A stretch of DNA of 64,000 nucleotides, taken from assembly GCF_009755815.1 (NCBI RefSeq), contig NZ_WRPK01000011.1, positions 186,001 to 250,000 of the forward strand, given 5' to 3'. Positions 35,294 to 42,979 of the stretch are shown piece by piece. The position numbers and the translations under genes were made by a program. The notes beneath the pieces are model-generated. The model was not told where the DNA came from, made no database searches, and saw only the letters and a program-made list of their open reading frames with translations. The number at the start of each line of letters is the position of its first letter. Position 1 is the first letter of the stretch. Source of the stretch: Flavisphingomonas formosensis. GTDB taxonomy: Bacteria > Pseudomonadota > Alphaproteobacteria > Sphingomonadales > Sphingomonadaceae.

Positions 35294-36571
35294 ATGATTT
35301 CCGCCGAGCAAAACGAATTCCTGACCCGAACGGGACCGAGGACGCCGATGGGCGACCTGTTCCGCCGGTACTGGATCCCCGCCCTGCTGGCGAGCGAACT
35401 GCCCGAGCCCGATTGCGCGCCGGTGCGCGTCTCGCTGCTCTCGGAAAAGCTGATCGCCTTTCGCGACACCTCGGGCCGGGTCGGCCTGATGAACGAGTTA
35501 TGCCCGCATCGCGGGGTCTCGCTGTGGTTCGGTCGCAACGAAGAGAACGGGCTGCGCTGCCCCTACCACGGCTGGAAGTACGACGTGAACGGCAACTGCG
35601 TCGAAGTGCCGTCTGAGCGCGAGGACTTCTGCAAGCGGGTGCAGGTGAAATCCTATCCTGTCGAGGAGAGGGCCGGAGTGATCTGGACCTACATGGGGCC
35701 GCCCGAACTGAGGCCGGAACTGCCCAGCTTCGAATGGATGGAACTGCCGGCCAGCCATGTCTACCTCTCCAAGCGTTGGCAGGAATCGAACTATCTCCAG
35801 GCGCTTGAGGGCGGCATCGATTCGAGCCACGTCTCGTTCCTGCACTCGGGCGACCTAGGTCGCGATCCGCTGCACAAAGGCACCGCCGGCTCGAAATACG
35901 CTCTCAGCACCAAGACCGAGTTCGACGTCATGGATTCGGCGGGCGGCCTGCTCATCGGCGCGCGGCGTCCGGCCGAGGAAGGGCAATATTACTGGCGGCT
36001 CAGCCAGTGGATGATGCCCTGGTACACGCTGATCCCGCCCTACAAGGGCAATGCGCTCAACGGTCATGCTTGGGTGCCGATGGACGACGAGAACTGCATG
36101 GCCTGGACCATGACCTTCCACCCCACCCGCCCGTTGACCGACGAGGAACGCGCGCTGATGGATGCCGGCCACGGCGTCCACCCGATCCTGGTGCCGGATG
36201 GTTCATTCCGTCCGGTCGCCAACCGCGACAACGACTACCTTATGGACCGCGAGGCGCAGAAGGCGAAGGTCGTCTACAGCGGCATCAAGGGCATCGCCAT
36301 CCAGGATTCCTCGCTGCAGGAAAGCATGGGGCCGATCGCCGATCGCACCAACGAGCACCTCGTCTCGACCGACAAGGCCATAGTCATGGCCCGCGCCAAG
36401 CTGCGCAAGTCGGCGCTGGAGGTGCAGGAAGGCGGCACCGCCCCGGGGCTCGATGCCGCGGGGCAGCGGGTGCGTTCGGCCTCGTTCATCCTGCCGGTCG
36501 ACGAGCCGTTCCGCGACACCGCGCTGGAGGCGCAACAAGTGCGCATCGGCGAACCTTTTGTGGCGGTGTGA
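35294..36571 (+). CDS. Rieske non-heme iron oxygenase, phthalate-dioxygenase-like oxygenase subunit
   Basis: 425 residues. The Rieske [2Fe-2S] ligands are in LCPHRGVSLWFGRNEENGLR followed by CPYHGWKYD (Cys-X-His, Cys-X2-His; about residues 70-95). The mononuclear iron site is in ALEGGIDSSHVSFLHSGD (about 175-190), the DxxHxxFLH pattern of phthalate 4,5-dioxygenase and related demethylases. Such enzymes hydroxylate or O/N-demethylate aromatic or heterocyclic substrates using electrons from a reductase. No ferredoxin or reductase gene is in the window. AAAGGA lies about 7 bp upstream. The SDR gene follows after 4 bp. Confidence 0.92.
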   Translation: MISAEQNEFLTRTGPRTPMGDLFRRYWIPALLASELPEPDCAPVRVSLLSEKLIAFRDTSGRVGLMNELCPHRGVSLWFGRNEENGLRCPYHGWKYDVNGNCVEVPSEREDFCKRVQVKSYPVEERAGVIWTYMGPPELRPELPSFEWMELPASHVYLSKRWQESNYLQALEGGIDSSHVSFLHSGDLGRDPLHKGTAGSKYALSTKTEFDVMDSAGGLLIGARRPAEEGQYYWRLSQWMMPWYTLIPPYKGNALNGHAWVPMDDENCMAWTMTFHPTRPLTDEERALMDAGHGVHPILVPDGSFRPVANRDNDYLMDREAQKAKVVYSGIKGIAIQDSSLQESMGPIADRTNEHLVSTDKAIVMARAKLRKSALEVQEGGTAPGLDAAGQRVRSASFILPVDEPFRDTALEAQQVRIGEPFVAV

Positions 36572-36575
36572 GGCG

Positions 36576-37274
36576 ATGGCGAGGTCCCTTACAGGCTGGA
36601 AGGCGGCGGTCACGCTGGCCGATGCGGGCGTGATGCCGGCGGTTGTCGCGGCGCTGGTCGCGGCAGGCGCCGAGGTCGTCGTCGACAGCGGCGCGGCGGA
36701 CGGCGCCACCGTGGTCGGTCCGGTGGCGGGCGATGCCAGCGGCTTCCTCACGCGCTGCGAAGCGGCGGTCGGCCCGCTCGACATTCTCGTCGTCGGCTCG
36801 GGGCTTGTGCGCAACAAGCCGATCCTCGACGTCGCGGACGAAGACCTTGCCGCCACCATCGCCGAGGAGCTGGTCCAGCCCGCGATCCTGATGCGCGAGG
36901 CGGCGCGGGCCATGCTGACACGCAACGGCGGGCGCATCGTCGCTTTCGGGTCGATGTCCGGCAAGACCGGCGTCCACCACAACACCGCGCCGGCAGCAGC
37001 CGCGAAGGGCGGGCTGTTCGCCTTCGTCCGCGCGCTCGCCGCCGAAGTCGCCGAGGGCGGAGTGACGGTCAATGCCATCGCCACCGCGCTGTTCGAACCG
37101 CAGACCGCGACGATGACCGAGGAAAAGCGCACCCTCTTGCGCGGCGCCGTCCCGGTCGGCCGGTTCGGTCGCTCGGAAGAGGCGGCGCATGCGGTGCTCT
37201 ATCTCGTCGATCCGGACGGCGGCTACGTTACCGGCGAATGCCTCAATCTCTCCGGCGGGCGCTTCATGGATTGA
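36576..37274 (+). CDS. SDR-fold protein lacking canonical catalytic residues
   Basis: 232 residues clearly derived from the short-chain dehydrogenase family, with features such as GGRIVAFGSMSGKTGVHHN and the C-terminal GGYVTGECLNLSGGRFMD. The glycine-rich cofactor motif TGxxxGxG is replaced by VTLADAGVMPAVVA, and NNAG is replaced by VGSG. The YxxxK pair reads AAAAKGG, so the catalytic tyrosine is Ala. It may be a non-enzymatic or differently catalysing relative. It lies 4 bp after the Rieske gene, so the two are probably co-translated. Confidence 0.8.
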   Translation: MARSLTGWKAAVTLADAGVMPAVVAALVAAGAEVVVDSGAADGATVVGPVAGDASGFLTRCEAAVGPLDILVVGSGLVRNKPILDVADEDLAATIAEELVQPAILMREAARAMLTRNGGRIVAFGSMSGKTGVHHNTAPAAAAKGGLFAFVRALAAEVAEGGVTVNAIATALFEPQTATMTEEKRTLLRGAVPVGRFGRSEEAAHAVLYLVDPDGGYVTGECLNLSGGRFMD

Positions 37275-37298
37275 TGCTGATTGCCCTGTCGGGTCGCA

Positions 37299-37328
37299 CA
37301 ATAAGTCCATTCCCAAATCAAATTGGAC
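37299..37328 (+). promoter_or_regulatory. Shared 30-bp regulatory element upstream of mmgE/prpD
   Basis: Begins CAATAAGTCCA and ends TTCCCAAATCAAATTGGAC. It matches the element at 35189-35218 at 24 of 30 positions. TTGGAC (37323-37328) is followed after 17 bp by AATACG, so a promoter may start here. It lies 60 bp upstream of the ATG. Confidence 0.6.
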
Positions 37329-37387
37329 GCTTCGCCGTTTTGTCGAATACGTGAATCGAAGAAATCGGCGTTACTGAAAGGTATAGT

Positions 37388-38866
37388 ATGTCGGACGTTG
37401 TCATTCCCGAGTATCGCGATGAAGTCGCGGAAACCATTGCGGCCTACGTTGTCAATGTTTCGGGAACGCTGAGCGAAAAGACCCAGACGGCGGCCAAGCG
37501 CGCATTGCAGGATTCGGTCGCGGTCGCGCTGGGCGCCTTCGGCCATCCGGCGACGCAGCTCGGACGCCGTTTCGCCGAACTGATGTCGTCGGCGAGCGGC
37601 CCCTGCGTGATCTGGGGCACCTCGATCCGCACTACACCCGACGTCGCGGCGCTGATCAACGGATCGCTGATGCGCGGCTATGACTATAACGACTTTTTCG
37701 TTGGCCGCCGCAACAGCGGCCACCCTTCGGACATCACCACCGGCGTCATCGCTGCGGCCGAGTGGAAGGGCGTCTCCGGCGCCAAGCTGCTCGAAGCGCT
37801 GGCGGTCGGCTACGAAGTGGTCGCCGCGATGTTCGACTGCTTTACCACCGCGCCGGGCGGCTGGGACTACACCAATCTCACCGGCATCGGCGCCTGCGCC
37901 GCGATCGCCCGCGTCATCGGGCTCGACTACGACCAGACGCGCGAGGCGCTCGGTATCGCCGTGGTCCCGCACATGGCGACCGACGAGGTCGAATCGTGCG
38001 AACTCAACAAGCGCGGCGACCTCACCATGTGGAAGCGCTTCAACGGCAGCGACGCGGTGCGCAACGCGCTGCAGGCGTGCCTGCTCGCCTCGGTCGGCAT
38101 CGAGGGCGCGATTCGTCCCTTCGTTGGCAACAACGGCTTCCTTCAGAAGATGAAGAACGACGAGAGCACGCTGCCGCTGCTCAAGGAACTGCTCGACCCG
38201 GCAAAGCCGCTGAGCCGCGTCGCCGATACCTACATGAAGCTCTATCCGGTCGGCTCGGTCGGCCAGAGCGCGATCCGCGCCGCGCTCGAGGCGCGCGAGC
38301 AGGTTTCCGACCTGTCCGCCATCAAGGAAGTGCGCGTGTTCTCGGAAGAAGGCGCCTATGACCACCTCGTCGCCATCCGCCAGGACGCCTACAATCCGAT
38401 CTCGCGCGAGACGGCCGATCACTCGATGCCGTACATCGTCGGCGCCGCCGTGCTCGACGGCTTCATCCGGGTGGAGAGCTTCGACCTCGACCGGGTGCTC
38501 GAGCCCGCCCGCCGCGCCTTCGTGCGCGACCAGGTGAAGGTCGTGATCGACCTGTCGCTGGGCGCGATGAAGGACGGCAAGCTCAAGCGCGCCAGCGACG
38601 GCTACCTCTCGCGCGTCGAGATCGAGCTGAACGACGGCACGGTGGTGCATGGCGCCGCGCAGCCCTTCCCGGGCCATCCCAAGGCGCCGTTCACCGACGC
38701 CGAGATCGAGGAAAAACTGCGCTACAATGCCGAGCAGTTCGCCGGGAAAGGCGAGACCGACGCGATCATCGCACTGCTATCCAAGGCCGAAACAATGGCG
38801 AATGTGCGCGACCTGACCGCGCTGCTCACGTTTGACTGCGCTGCCAACATTTCGCTGGCGGCCTGA
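37388..38866 (+). CDS. MmgE/PrpD family protein
   Basis: 492 residues of the MmgE/PrpD family (2-methylcitrate dehydratase, cis-aconitate decarboxylase and relatives that act on tri- or dicarboxylates without a metal cluster). Typical segments are ALQDSVAVALGAFGHPATQL, LMRGYDYNDFFVGRRNSGHP, WDYTNLTGIGACAAIARVIG and ISRETADHSMPYIVGAAVLDG (partial). It is probably monocistronic, with a hairpin at 38889-38919. Its presence suggests dehydration, decarboxylation or epimerisation of a carboxylic acid in the island's pathway. The substrate is unknown. Confidence 0.9.
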   Translation: MSDVVIPEYRDEVAETIAAYVVNVSGTLSEKTQTAAKRALQDSVAVALGAFGHPATQLGRRFAELMSSASGPCVIWGTSIRTTPDVAALINGSLMRGYDYNDFFVGRRNSGHPSDITTGVIAAAEWKGVSGAKLLEALAVGYEVVAAMFDCFTTAPGGWDYTNLTGIGACAAIARVIGLDYDQTREALGIAVVPHMATDEVESCELNKRGDLTMWKRFNGSDAVRNALQACLLASVGIEGAIRPFVGNNGFLQKMKNDESTLPLLKELLDPAKPLSRVADTYMKLYPVGSVGQSAIRAALEAREQVSDLSAIKEVRVFSEEGAYDHLVAIRQDAYNPISRETADHSMPYIVGAAVLDGFIRVESFDLDRVLEPARRAFVRDQVKVVIDLSLGAMKDGKLKRASDGYLSRVEIELNDGTVVHGAAQPFPGHPKAPFTDAEIEEKLRYNAEQFAGKGETDAIIALLSKAETMANVRDLTALLTFDCAANISLAA

Positions 38867-38888
38867 GCCTCCCGCCTTACCTGATCCT

Positions 38889-38923
38889 GACCCGCCTTTG
38901 CCAAAAGGGGAGGCGGGTCCTTC
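38889..38923 (+). terminator. Rho-independent-like terminator after mmgE/prpD
   Basis: GACCCGCCT (38889-38897) and AGGCGGGTC (38911-38919) form a perfect 9-bp stem with a 13-nt loop, followed by CTTCGTT rather than a clean T-run. Confidence 0.65.
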
Positions 38924-39049
38924 GTTGACACTATGCGAAGAGACTGCTTGGATGCCGGTCAGGTGATAACCCGGTGAACGGAGCCGGGGGCGGGTTGCAT
39001 CCGCAGGTACTGGGTTGCCGCCACCGACGCTCCGGAGGGCTTTCAAACT

Positions 39050-39961
39050 TTGGAATTGCGCCAGTTCCGCTACTTCATTGCAGTTGCCGAGGAATTGCAT
39101 TTCAGCCGGGCGGCACAGCGCCTCCACATCGGCCAGCCGCCGCTATCCTTGCAGATCCAGGCGATCGAGCGCGAACTGGGCGTGCTTCTGCTCAAGCGTG
39201 ACCGCCGCAAGGTCGAACTGACCGACGCCGGCCGGCTCTTCCTGGTCGAGGCGCGCAATGCGCTCGAACAGGCGCAGCGCGCGATCGACACCGCCAAGCG
39301 CTTTGCGCGCGGCGAAGTCGGCACGCTTCGGGTGCACTTCACGACCTCGGCGCCGCTGCTGCCGAACTTTCCCAAGGCGATCCGTCACTTTCACGAGCAC
39401 TATCCCAGCGTGCATCTGGAGTTGAAGATCCAGACCTCGCAGGCCATCCTCGGCGCGCTGACCCTCGGCAATCTCGACGTCGGCTTCGTGCGCCCCGCCG
39501 CGCGCACCGTGCTGCCGCGCCAGGTCAGCTCGATCCCGCTCTACAAGGACCGGCTGATGCTGGTGCTGCCCGCCGCCCACCCGCTCGCCGCCGCCGACGG
39601 GCCGGTGCCGCTGGCGGAACTGGCCGACGAGGATTTCCTGCTGCGTCCGGCACAGAAGGACGGCGGCTTCTACGAACAGATCTTCAGCCTGTGCGCCGAT
39701 GCCGGTTTCACCCCGCGCGTGGTGCAGGAAACGCAGGACACCGCCACCGCTTTCGGCCTCGTAGCGGCGGGGCTGGGCGTCACCATCGCGCCGGAATCGC
39801 TGCAGGCGATCCACCTTGCCGACATTGTCTGGAAGGAGATCGACGTGCAGTCGGGCGCCGAGAGCCAGGTCCTCCTCGTCTATCGCGAGGACATGGCCTC
39901 GCCCTTGCGCGACAAGCTGATCGAGTGTTTCCGTGCGGTGGTTTCGCCCGGAGGGGATTGA
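39050..39961 (+). CDS. LysR-family regulator of the catabolic island
   Basis: 303 residues with a TTG start and GGAGG 11 bp upstream. The winged helix is MELRQFRYFIAVAEELHFSR and IGQPPLSLQIQAIERELGVL. The effector domain starts near residue 90 (TLRVHFTTSAPLLPNFP). It is placed between mmgE and the dehydrogenase-otnK-otnC operon. It is the most central candidate to recognise the shared AATTGGA elements upstream of four transcription units in the island. That link is inferred. Confidence 0.92.
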   Translation: MELRQFRYFIAVAEELHFSRAAQRLHIGQPPLSLQIQAIERELGVLLLKRDRRKVELTDAGRLFLVEARNALEQAQRAIDTAKRFARGEVGTLRVHFTTSAPLLPNFPKAIRHFHEHYPSVHLELKIQTSQAILGALTLGNLDVGFVRPAARTVLPRQVSSIPLYKDRLMLVLPAAHPLAAADGPVPLAELADEDFLLRPAQKDGGFYEQIFSLCADAGFTPRVVQETQDTATAFGLVAAGLGVTIAPESLQAIHLADIVWKEIDVQSGAESQVLLVYREDMASPLRDKLIECFRAVVSPGGD

Positions 39962-39992
39962 AAGGCGGCGTCGGCCGGGCGTCTGCCCGCCC

Positions 39993-40042
39993 GCCCGAAT
40001 GATAGTCTGCCCGAATGAGAGACGCTGCCGAACAAATTGGAG
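39993..40042 (+). promoter_or_regulatory. Regulatory region of the dehydrogenase-otnKC operon
   Basis: GCCCGAATGA occurs twice (39993-40002 and 40009-40018), a direct repeat with a 16-bp period. It is followed by CAAATTGGAG (40033-40042), the fourth member of the AATTGGA family. TTGGAG (40037-40042) has ATAACC 17 bp downstream. This would give a leader of about 30 nt before the strong Shine-Dalgarno at 40094-40100. Confidence 0.5.
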
Positions 40043-40105
40043 CTTGGGAAGGGACTGACATAACCAGAAGCCTCCAACGGCCGCACCGCTCGCAAGGAGG
40101 CATCC

Positions 40106-41035
40106 ATTCTTCCCGAAGTCCTGATCACGCAGCCGATGGTCCCGAGCTGCATCGCGTCGTTGAACGAGCATTTCACCGTCCACACCCTGGTCGGCGCCGC
40201 CGATCCCGAGGCGCTGCTGGCCGAGGTCGCACCGCGCATCCGCGGCATTGCCGGAGGCAAGGTTTCCGCCGCGATGATGGCAAAGCTTCCCGCTCTCGAG
40301 ATCGTCGCCAATTCGGGCGTCGGCTACGATTCGATCGATACCGTGGCGGCCAAGGCGCGGGGCATCCGCGTTACCAATACGCCCAACGTGCTGAACGACG
40401 CGGTTGCCGAGATCACCATCGGCTTGATGATCGCGCTCGCCCGGCGCATTCCGCAGGCGGACCGCTTCGTGCGCGAGGGGGGCTGGCTCAAGGGCCAGTA
40501 TCCCAATCTCAGCGAGTTGACCGGCAAGACCGTCGGCATCCTCGGCCTGGGCCGCATAGGCAAGGAGATCGCGACGCGCGCGCAGGCGATGAAGATGCGC
40601 GTCGTCTACCACGGCCGCCGTCGCCAGCCGCGCGAACCCTATGCCTATTACGATAACCTGCTGGAGATGGCGCGCGAGTCCGACTGGCTGGTTGTCATCG
40701 CACCCGGCGGCAAGGATACCGACAACATCATCTCGCGCGACGTGATGGCGGCGCTTGGCCCCAAGGGCAGCCTTGTCAGCATGGCGCGCGGCTCGATGGT
40801 CGACGAGGATGCGCTGATCGCGATGCTCGGTTCCGGCGAACTCGGTGCCGCCGCGCTCGACGTGTTCCGCGACGAGCCCAACGTGCCCGAGGCGCTGTTC
40901 GCCATGGACAACGTCATTCTCTCGCCGCACCAGGGCAGCAAGACGGTGGAGACGCGCGACGCGATGGGCGCGCTCGTCGTTGCGAACTTGCGGGCGCATT
41001 TCGCTGGCGAGCCGCTGCTCACCGCCGTGGTCTGA
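40106..41035 (+). CDS. D-2-hydroxyacid dehydrogenase; probable ATT start
   Basis: NAD(P)-dependent dehydrogenase of about 309 residues. The nucleotide motif is VGILGLGRIGKEIATRAQAM. The catalytic Arg lies in SMARGSMVDEDAL, the Glu in LDVFRDEPNVPE and the His in ILSPHQGSKT. The first ATG (40136) would delete the first beta strand (PEVLITQP), which this family needs. In frame, ATT at 40106 lies 5 bp after a perfect AAGGAGG and gives ILPEVLITQPMV. No ATG, GTG or TTG fits that Shine-Dalgarno. It could oxidise a four-carbon sugar acid to 2-oxo-tetronate or reduce hydroxypyruvate. It is first in an operon with otnK and otnC. Confidence 0.85.
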   Translation: MLPEVLITQPMVPSCIASLNEHFTVHTLVGAADPEALLAEVAPRIRGIAGGKVSAAMMAKLPALEIVANSGVGYDSIDTVAAKARGIRVTNTPNVLNDAVAEITIGLMIALARRIPQADRFVREGGWLKGQYPNLSELTGKTVGILGLGRIGKEIATRAQAMKMRVVYHGRRRQPREPYAYYDNLLEMARESDWLVVIAPGGKDTDNIISRDVMAALGPKGSLVSMARGSMVDEDALIAMLGSGELGAAALDVFRDEPNVPEALFAMDNVILSPHQGSKTVETRDAMGALVVANLRAHFAGEPLLTAVV

Positions 41036-41039
41036 GGCG

Positions 41040-42287
41040 ATGCGGATCGGCGCCATCGCGGACGACCTGACCGGCGCGACCGACCTTGGGCTGATGTTCG
41101 CCCGCGCCGGGCTGAAGGTGATGCAGTGCGTCGGGGTTCCGTTCGCGACGTCAGGTCTTGAGGACGCACAGGCGATCATCGTCTCGCTCAAGACCCGCAC
41201 CGTATCCGCGGCCGAAGCGGTCGCCCAGAGCCTTGAGGCGCTGGCATTCCTGCAGGCGGCCGGCGCCGACCGCTTCCTGTTCAAATATTGCTCGACCTTC
41301 GATTCGACCGACGAGGGCAACATCGGTCCGGTGATCGACGCGCTGATGGAGCGCCTCGGCGAGACGCGCACGATCGCTTGCCCGGCGATGCCGGCCAACG
41401 GGCGCACGGTCTATCAGGGCCACCTGTTCGTCGGCACCCAACTGCTCTCCGAAAGTCCGATGAAGGACCATCCGCTGACGCCGATGCGCGATGCGAACCT
41501 CGTGCGCGTGCTGCAACGTCAGACCGCGCGGCCGGTCTCGCTAGTGTCGCATGCGCTGGTGGCAGAGGGCGGCTCCGCGCTGGAATTTGCGCTCGATGGC
41601 ATTTCCGGCATGGCGGTGGTCGACGCCATCGACGAGGTGGATCTCGTCCGCATCGGCAAGGCCGCGCGTGACTTGCGCCTGCTGACCGGCGGTTCGGGCA
41701 TCGGCCTCGGCATGGCGGCGAATTTCCCGGCAGCCGAGCTCGCGGGTGAGCCAGTGGTGATGGCCCCGGCGCCCGGCAAGGGCGTGATCCTCGCCGGCTC
41801 ATGCTCGGCCGCCACCCGTCGCCAGATCGCGGCTGCCGTCGCGGCAGGCGTGCCCGCGATGCGGGTTATGCCGCAGGCGTTGGCAGGCCGGACGCTTACG
41901 GTCGAGCATGCGCTTGCCTTTGTCGCCGTCAATGCCGGTGGCCTGCCGCCGATCCTCTATTCCAGCGCCGAGCCGGACGAGATCGCGGCGGTCCAGGCAG
42001 TAATGGGCCGCGAGGAAGCCGGCGCGCTGGTCGAGAATTTCCTCGGCGACGTGGCCCGCGCGCTGCTGGAGCGCGGCACGACCCGCTTCGTCGTCGCGGG
42101 CGGCGAGACCTCGGGCGCGGTGACGCATGCCCTGGGTGCGCGAACGCTGGTGATCGGCCCGGAAATCGACCCCGGCGTACCCTGGACCACGTTCGTGCAT
42201 GAAGGCCGGATTATCGCGCTGGCGCTGAAATCAGGCAATTTCGGGGCGGACGACTTTTTCCTCAAGGCGTGGGAGCTGCTGGCATGA
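41040..42287 (+). CDS. otnK: 3-oxo-tetronate kinase (four-carbon acid sugar kinase)
   Basis: 415 residues. N-terminal MRIGAIADDLTGATDLGLMF carries the family's DDxTGA motif. Others are TRTVSAAEA, KYCSTFDSTDEGNIGPVIDA, CPAMPANGRTVYQGHLFVG and the C-terminal ATP-binding FVVAGGETSGAVTHAL. OtnK phosphorylates 3-oxo-tetronate (or a close analogue) to the 4-phosphate. It starts 4 bp after the dehydrogenase stop and overlaps otnC by 4 bp. Confidence 0.92.
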   Translation: MRIGAIADDLTGATDLGLMFARAGLKVMQCVGVPFATSGLEDAQAIIVSLKTRTVSAAEAVAQSLEALAFLQAAGADRFLFKYCSTFDSTDEGNIGPVIDALMERLGETRTIACPAMPANGRTVYQGHLFVGTQLLSESPMKDHPLTPMRDANLVRVLQRQTARPVSLVSHALVAEGGSALEFALDGISGMAVVDAIDEVDLVRIGKAARDLRLLTGGSGIGLGMAANFPAAELAGEPVVMAPAPGKGVILAGSCSAATRRQIAAAVAAGVPAMRVMPQALAGRTLTVEHALAFVAVNAGGLPPILYSSAEPDEIAAVQAVMGREEAGALVENFLGDVARALLERGTTRFVVAGGETSGAVTHALGARTLVIGPEIDPGVPWTTFVHEGRIIALALKSGNFGADDFFLKAWELLA

Positions 42288-42922
42288 CCGCCATGATCTC
42301 AGAGGAAACCCGCGCGCGCGATGCCGTGATCCGGGTCGGCAAGTCGCTGTTCGACCGGCGGCTGACCTTCGGCTCGACCGGCAACATCTCGGTCCGGCTG
42401 GACGACGGGCGCACCGTGATGACGCCGACCAATGCCTCGCTCGGCGATCTCGATCCGGCGCGGCTCTCCGTGCTCGACGGCGATGGCGCGCACGTTTCGG
42501 GCGATGCGCCGACCAAGGAGGCACTGCTGCACCGCTGCATGTATTGCGAGCGGGCGGGCGCTGGCGCGGTGGTGCACCTCCACAGCACCCACGCAGTCGC
42601 GGTCAGCGTGCTGGCCGACGTGGACCCCGACGACGTGCTGCCGCCGCTCACCGCTTATTATGTCATGCGCGTCGGCAGCCTACCTCTGGTGCCCTACTAT
42701 CCGCCGGGCGACCCGGCGCTGGCGCTGGCGGTGCAGGCAAAAGCCGCGAAGCACCACGCCGTGCTGCTGGCCAACCACGGGCCGGTGGTCTGGGGCAGGT
42801 CGCTTCTCGACGCGCAGTACGCCAGCGAGGAGCTGGAGGAGACCGCGCGCCTGCATCTCCTGCTCGGCGAACGCACGGTCCGTCCGCTGACCCCGGATCA
42901 GGCGGCCGCGCTCAGGAAATAG
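42284..42922 (+). CDS. otnC: 3-oxo-tetronate 4-phosphate decarboxylase (class II aldolase family)
   Basis: 212-residue zinc enzyme of the class II aldolase/adducin family. The substrate-binding segment is LTFGSTGNISVRLDDG. The zinc histidines are in VVHLHSTHAVAVS, with a third in LLANHGPVVWG. The catalytic acid is in PTKEALLH. In the established tetronate pathway OtnC converts 3-oxo-tetronate 4-phosphate to dihydroxyacetone phosphate and CO2. The ATG overlaps the otnK stop. Confidence 0.9.
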   Translation: MTAMISEETRARDAVIRVGKSLFDRRLTFGSTGNISVRLDDGRTVMTPTNASLGDLDPARLSVLDGDGAHVSGDAPTKEALLHRCMYCERAGAGAVVHLHSTHAVAVSVLADVDPDDVLPPLTAYYVMRVGSLPLVPYYPPGDPALALAVQAKAAKHHAVLLANHGPVVWGRSLLDAQYASEELEETARLHLLLGERTVRPLTPDQAAALRK

Positions 42923-42979
42923 CTCCGCCGCATTCGTCGCCTCGCGCCGGTCACGTGCATCGTTGGGATTGTCGTCCAC

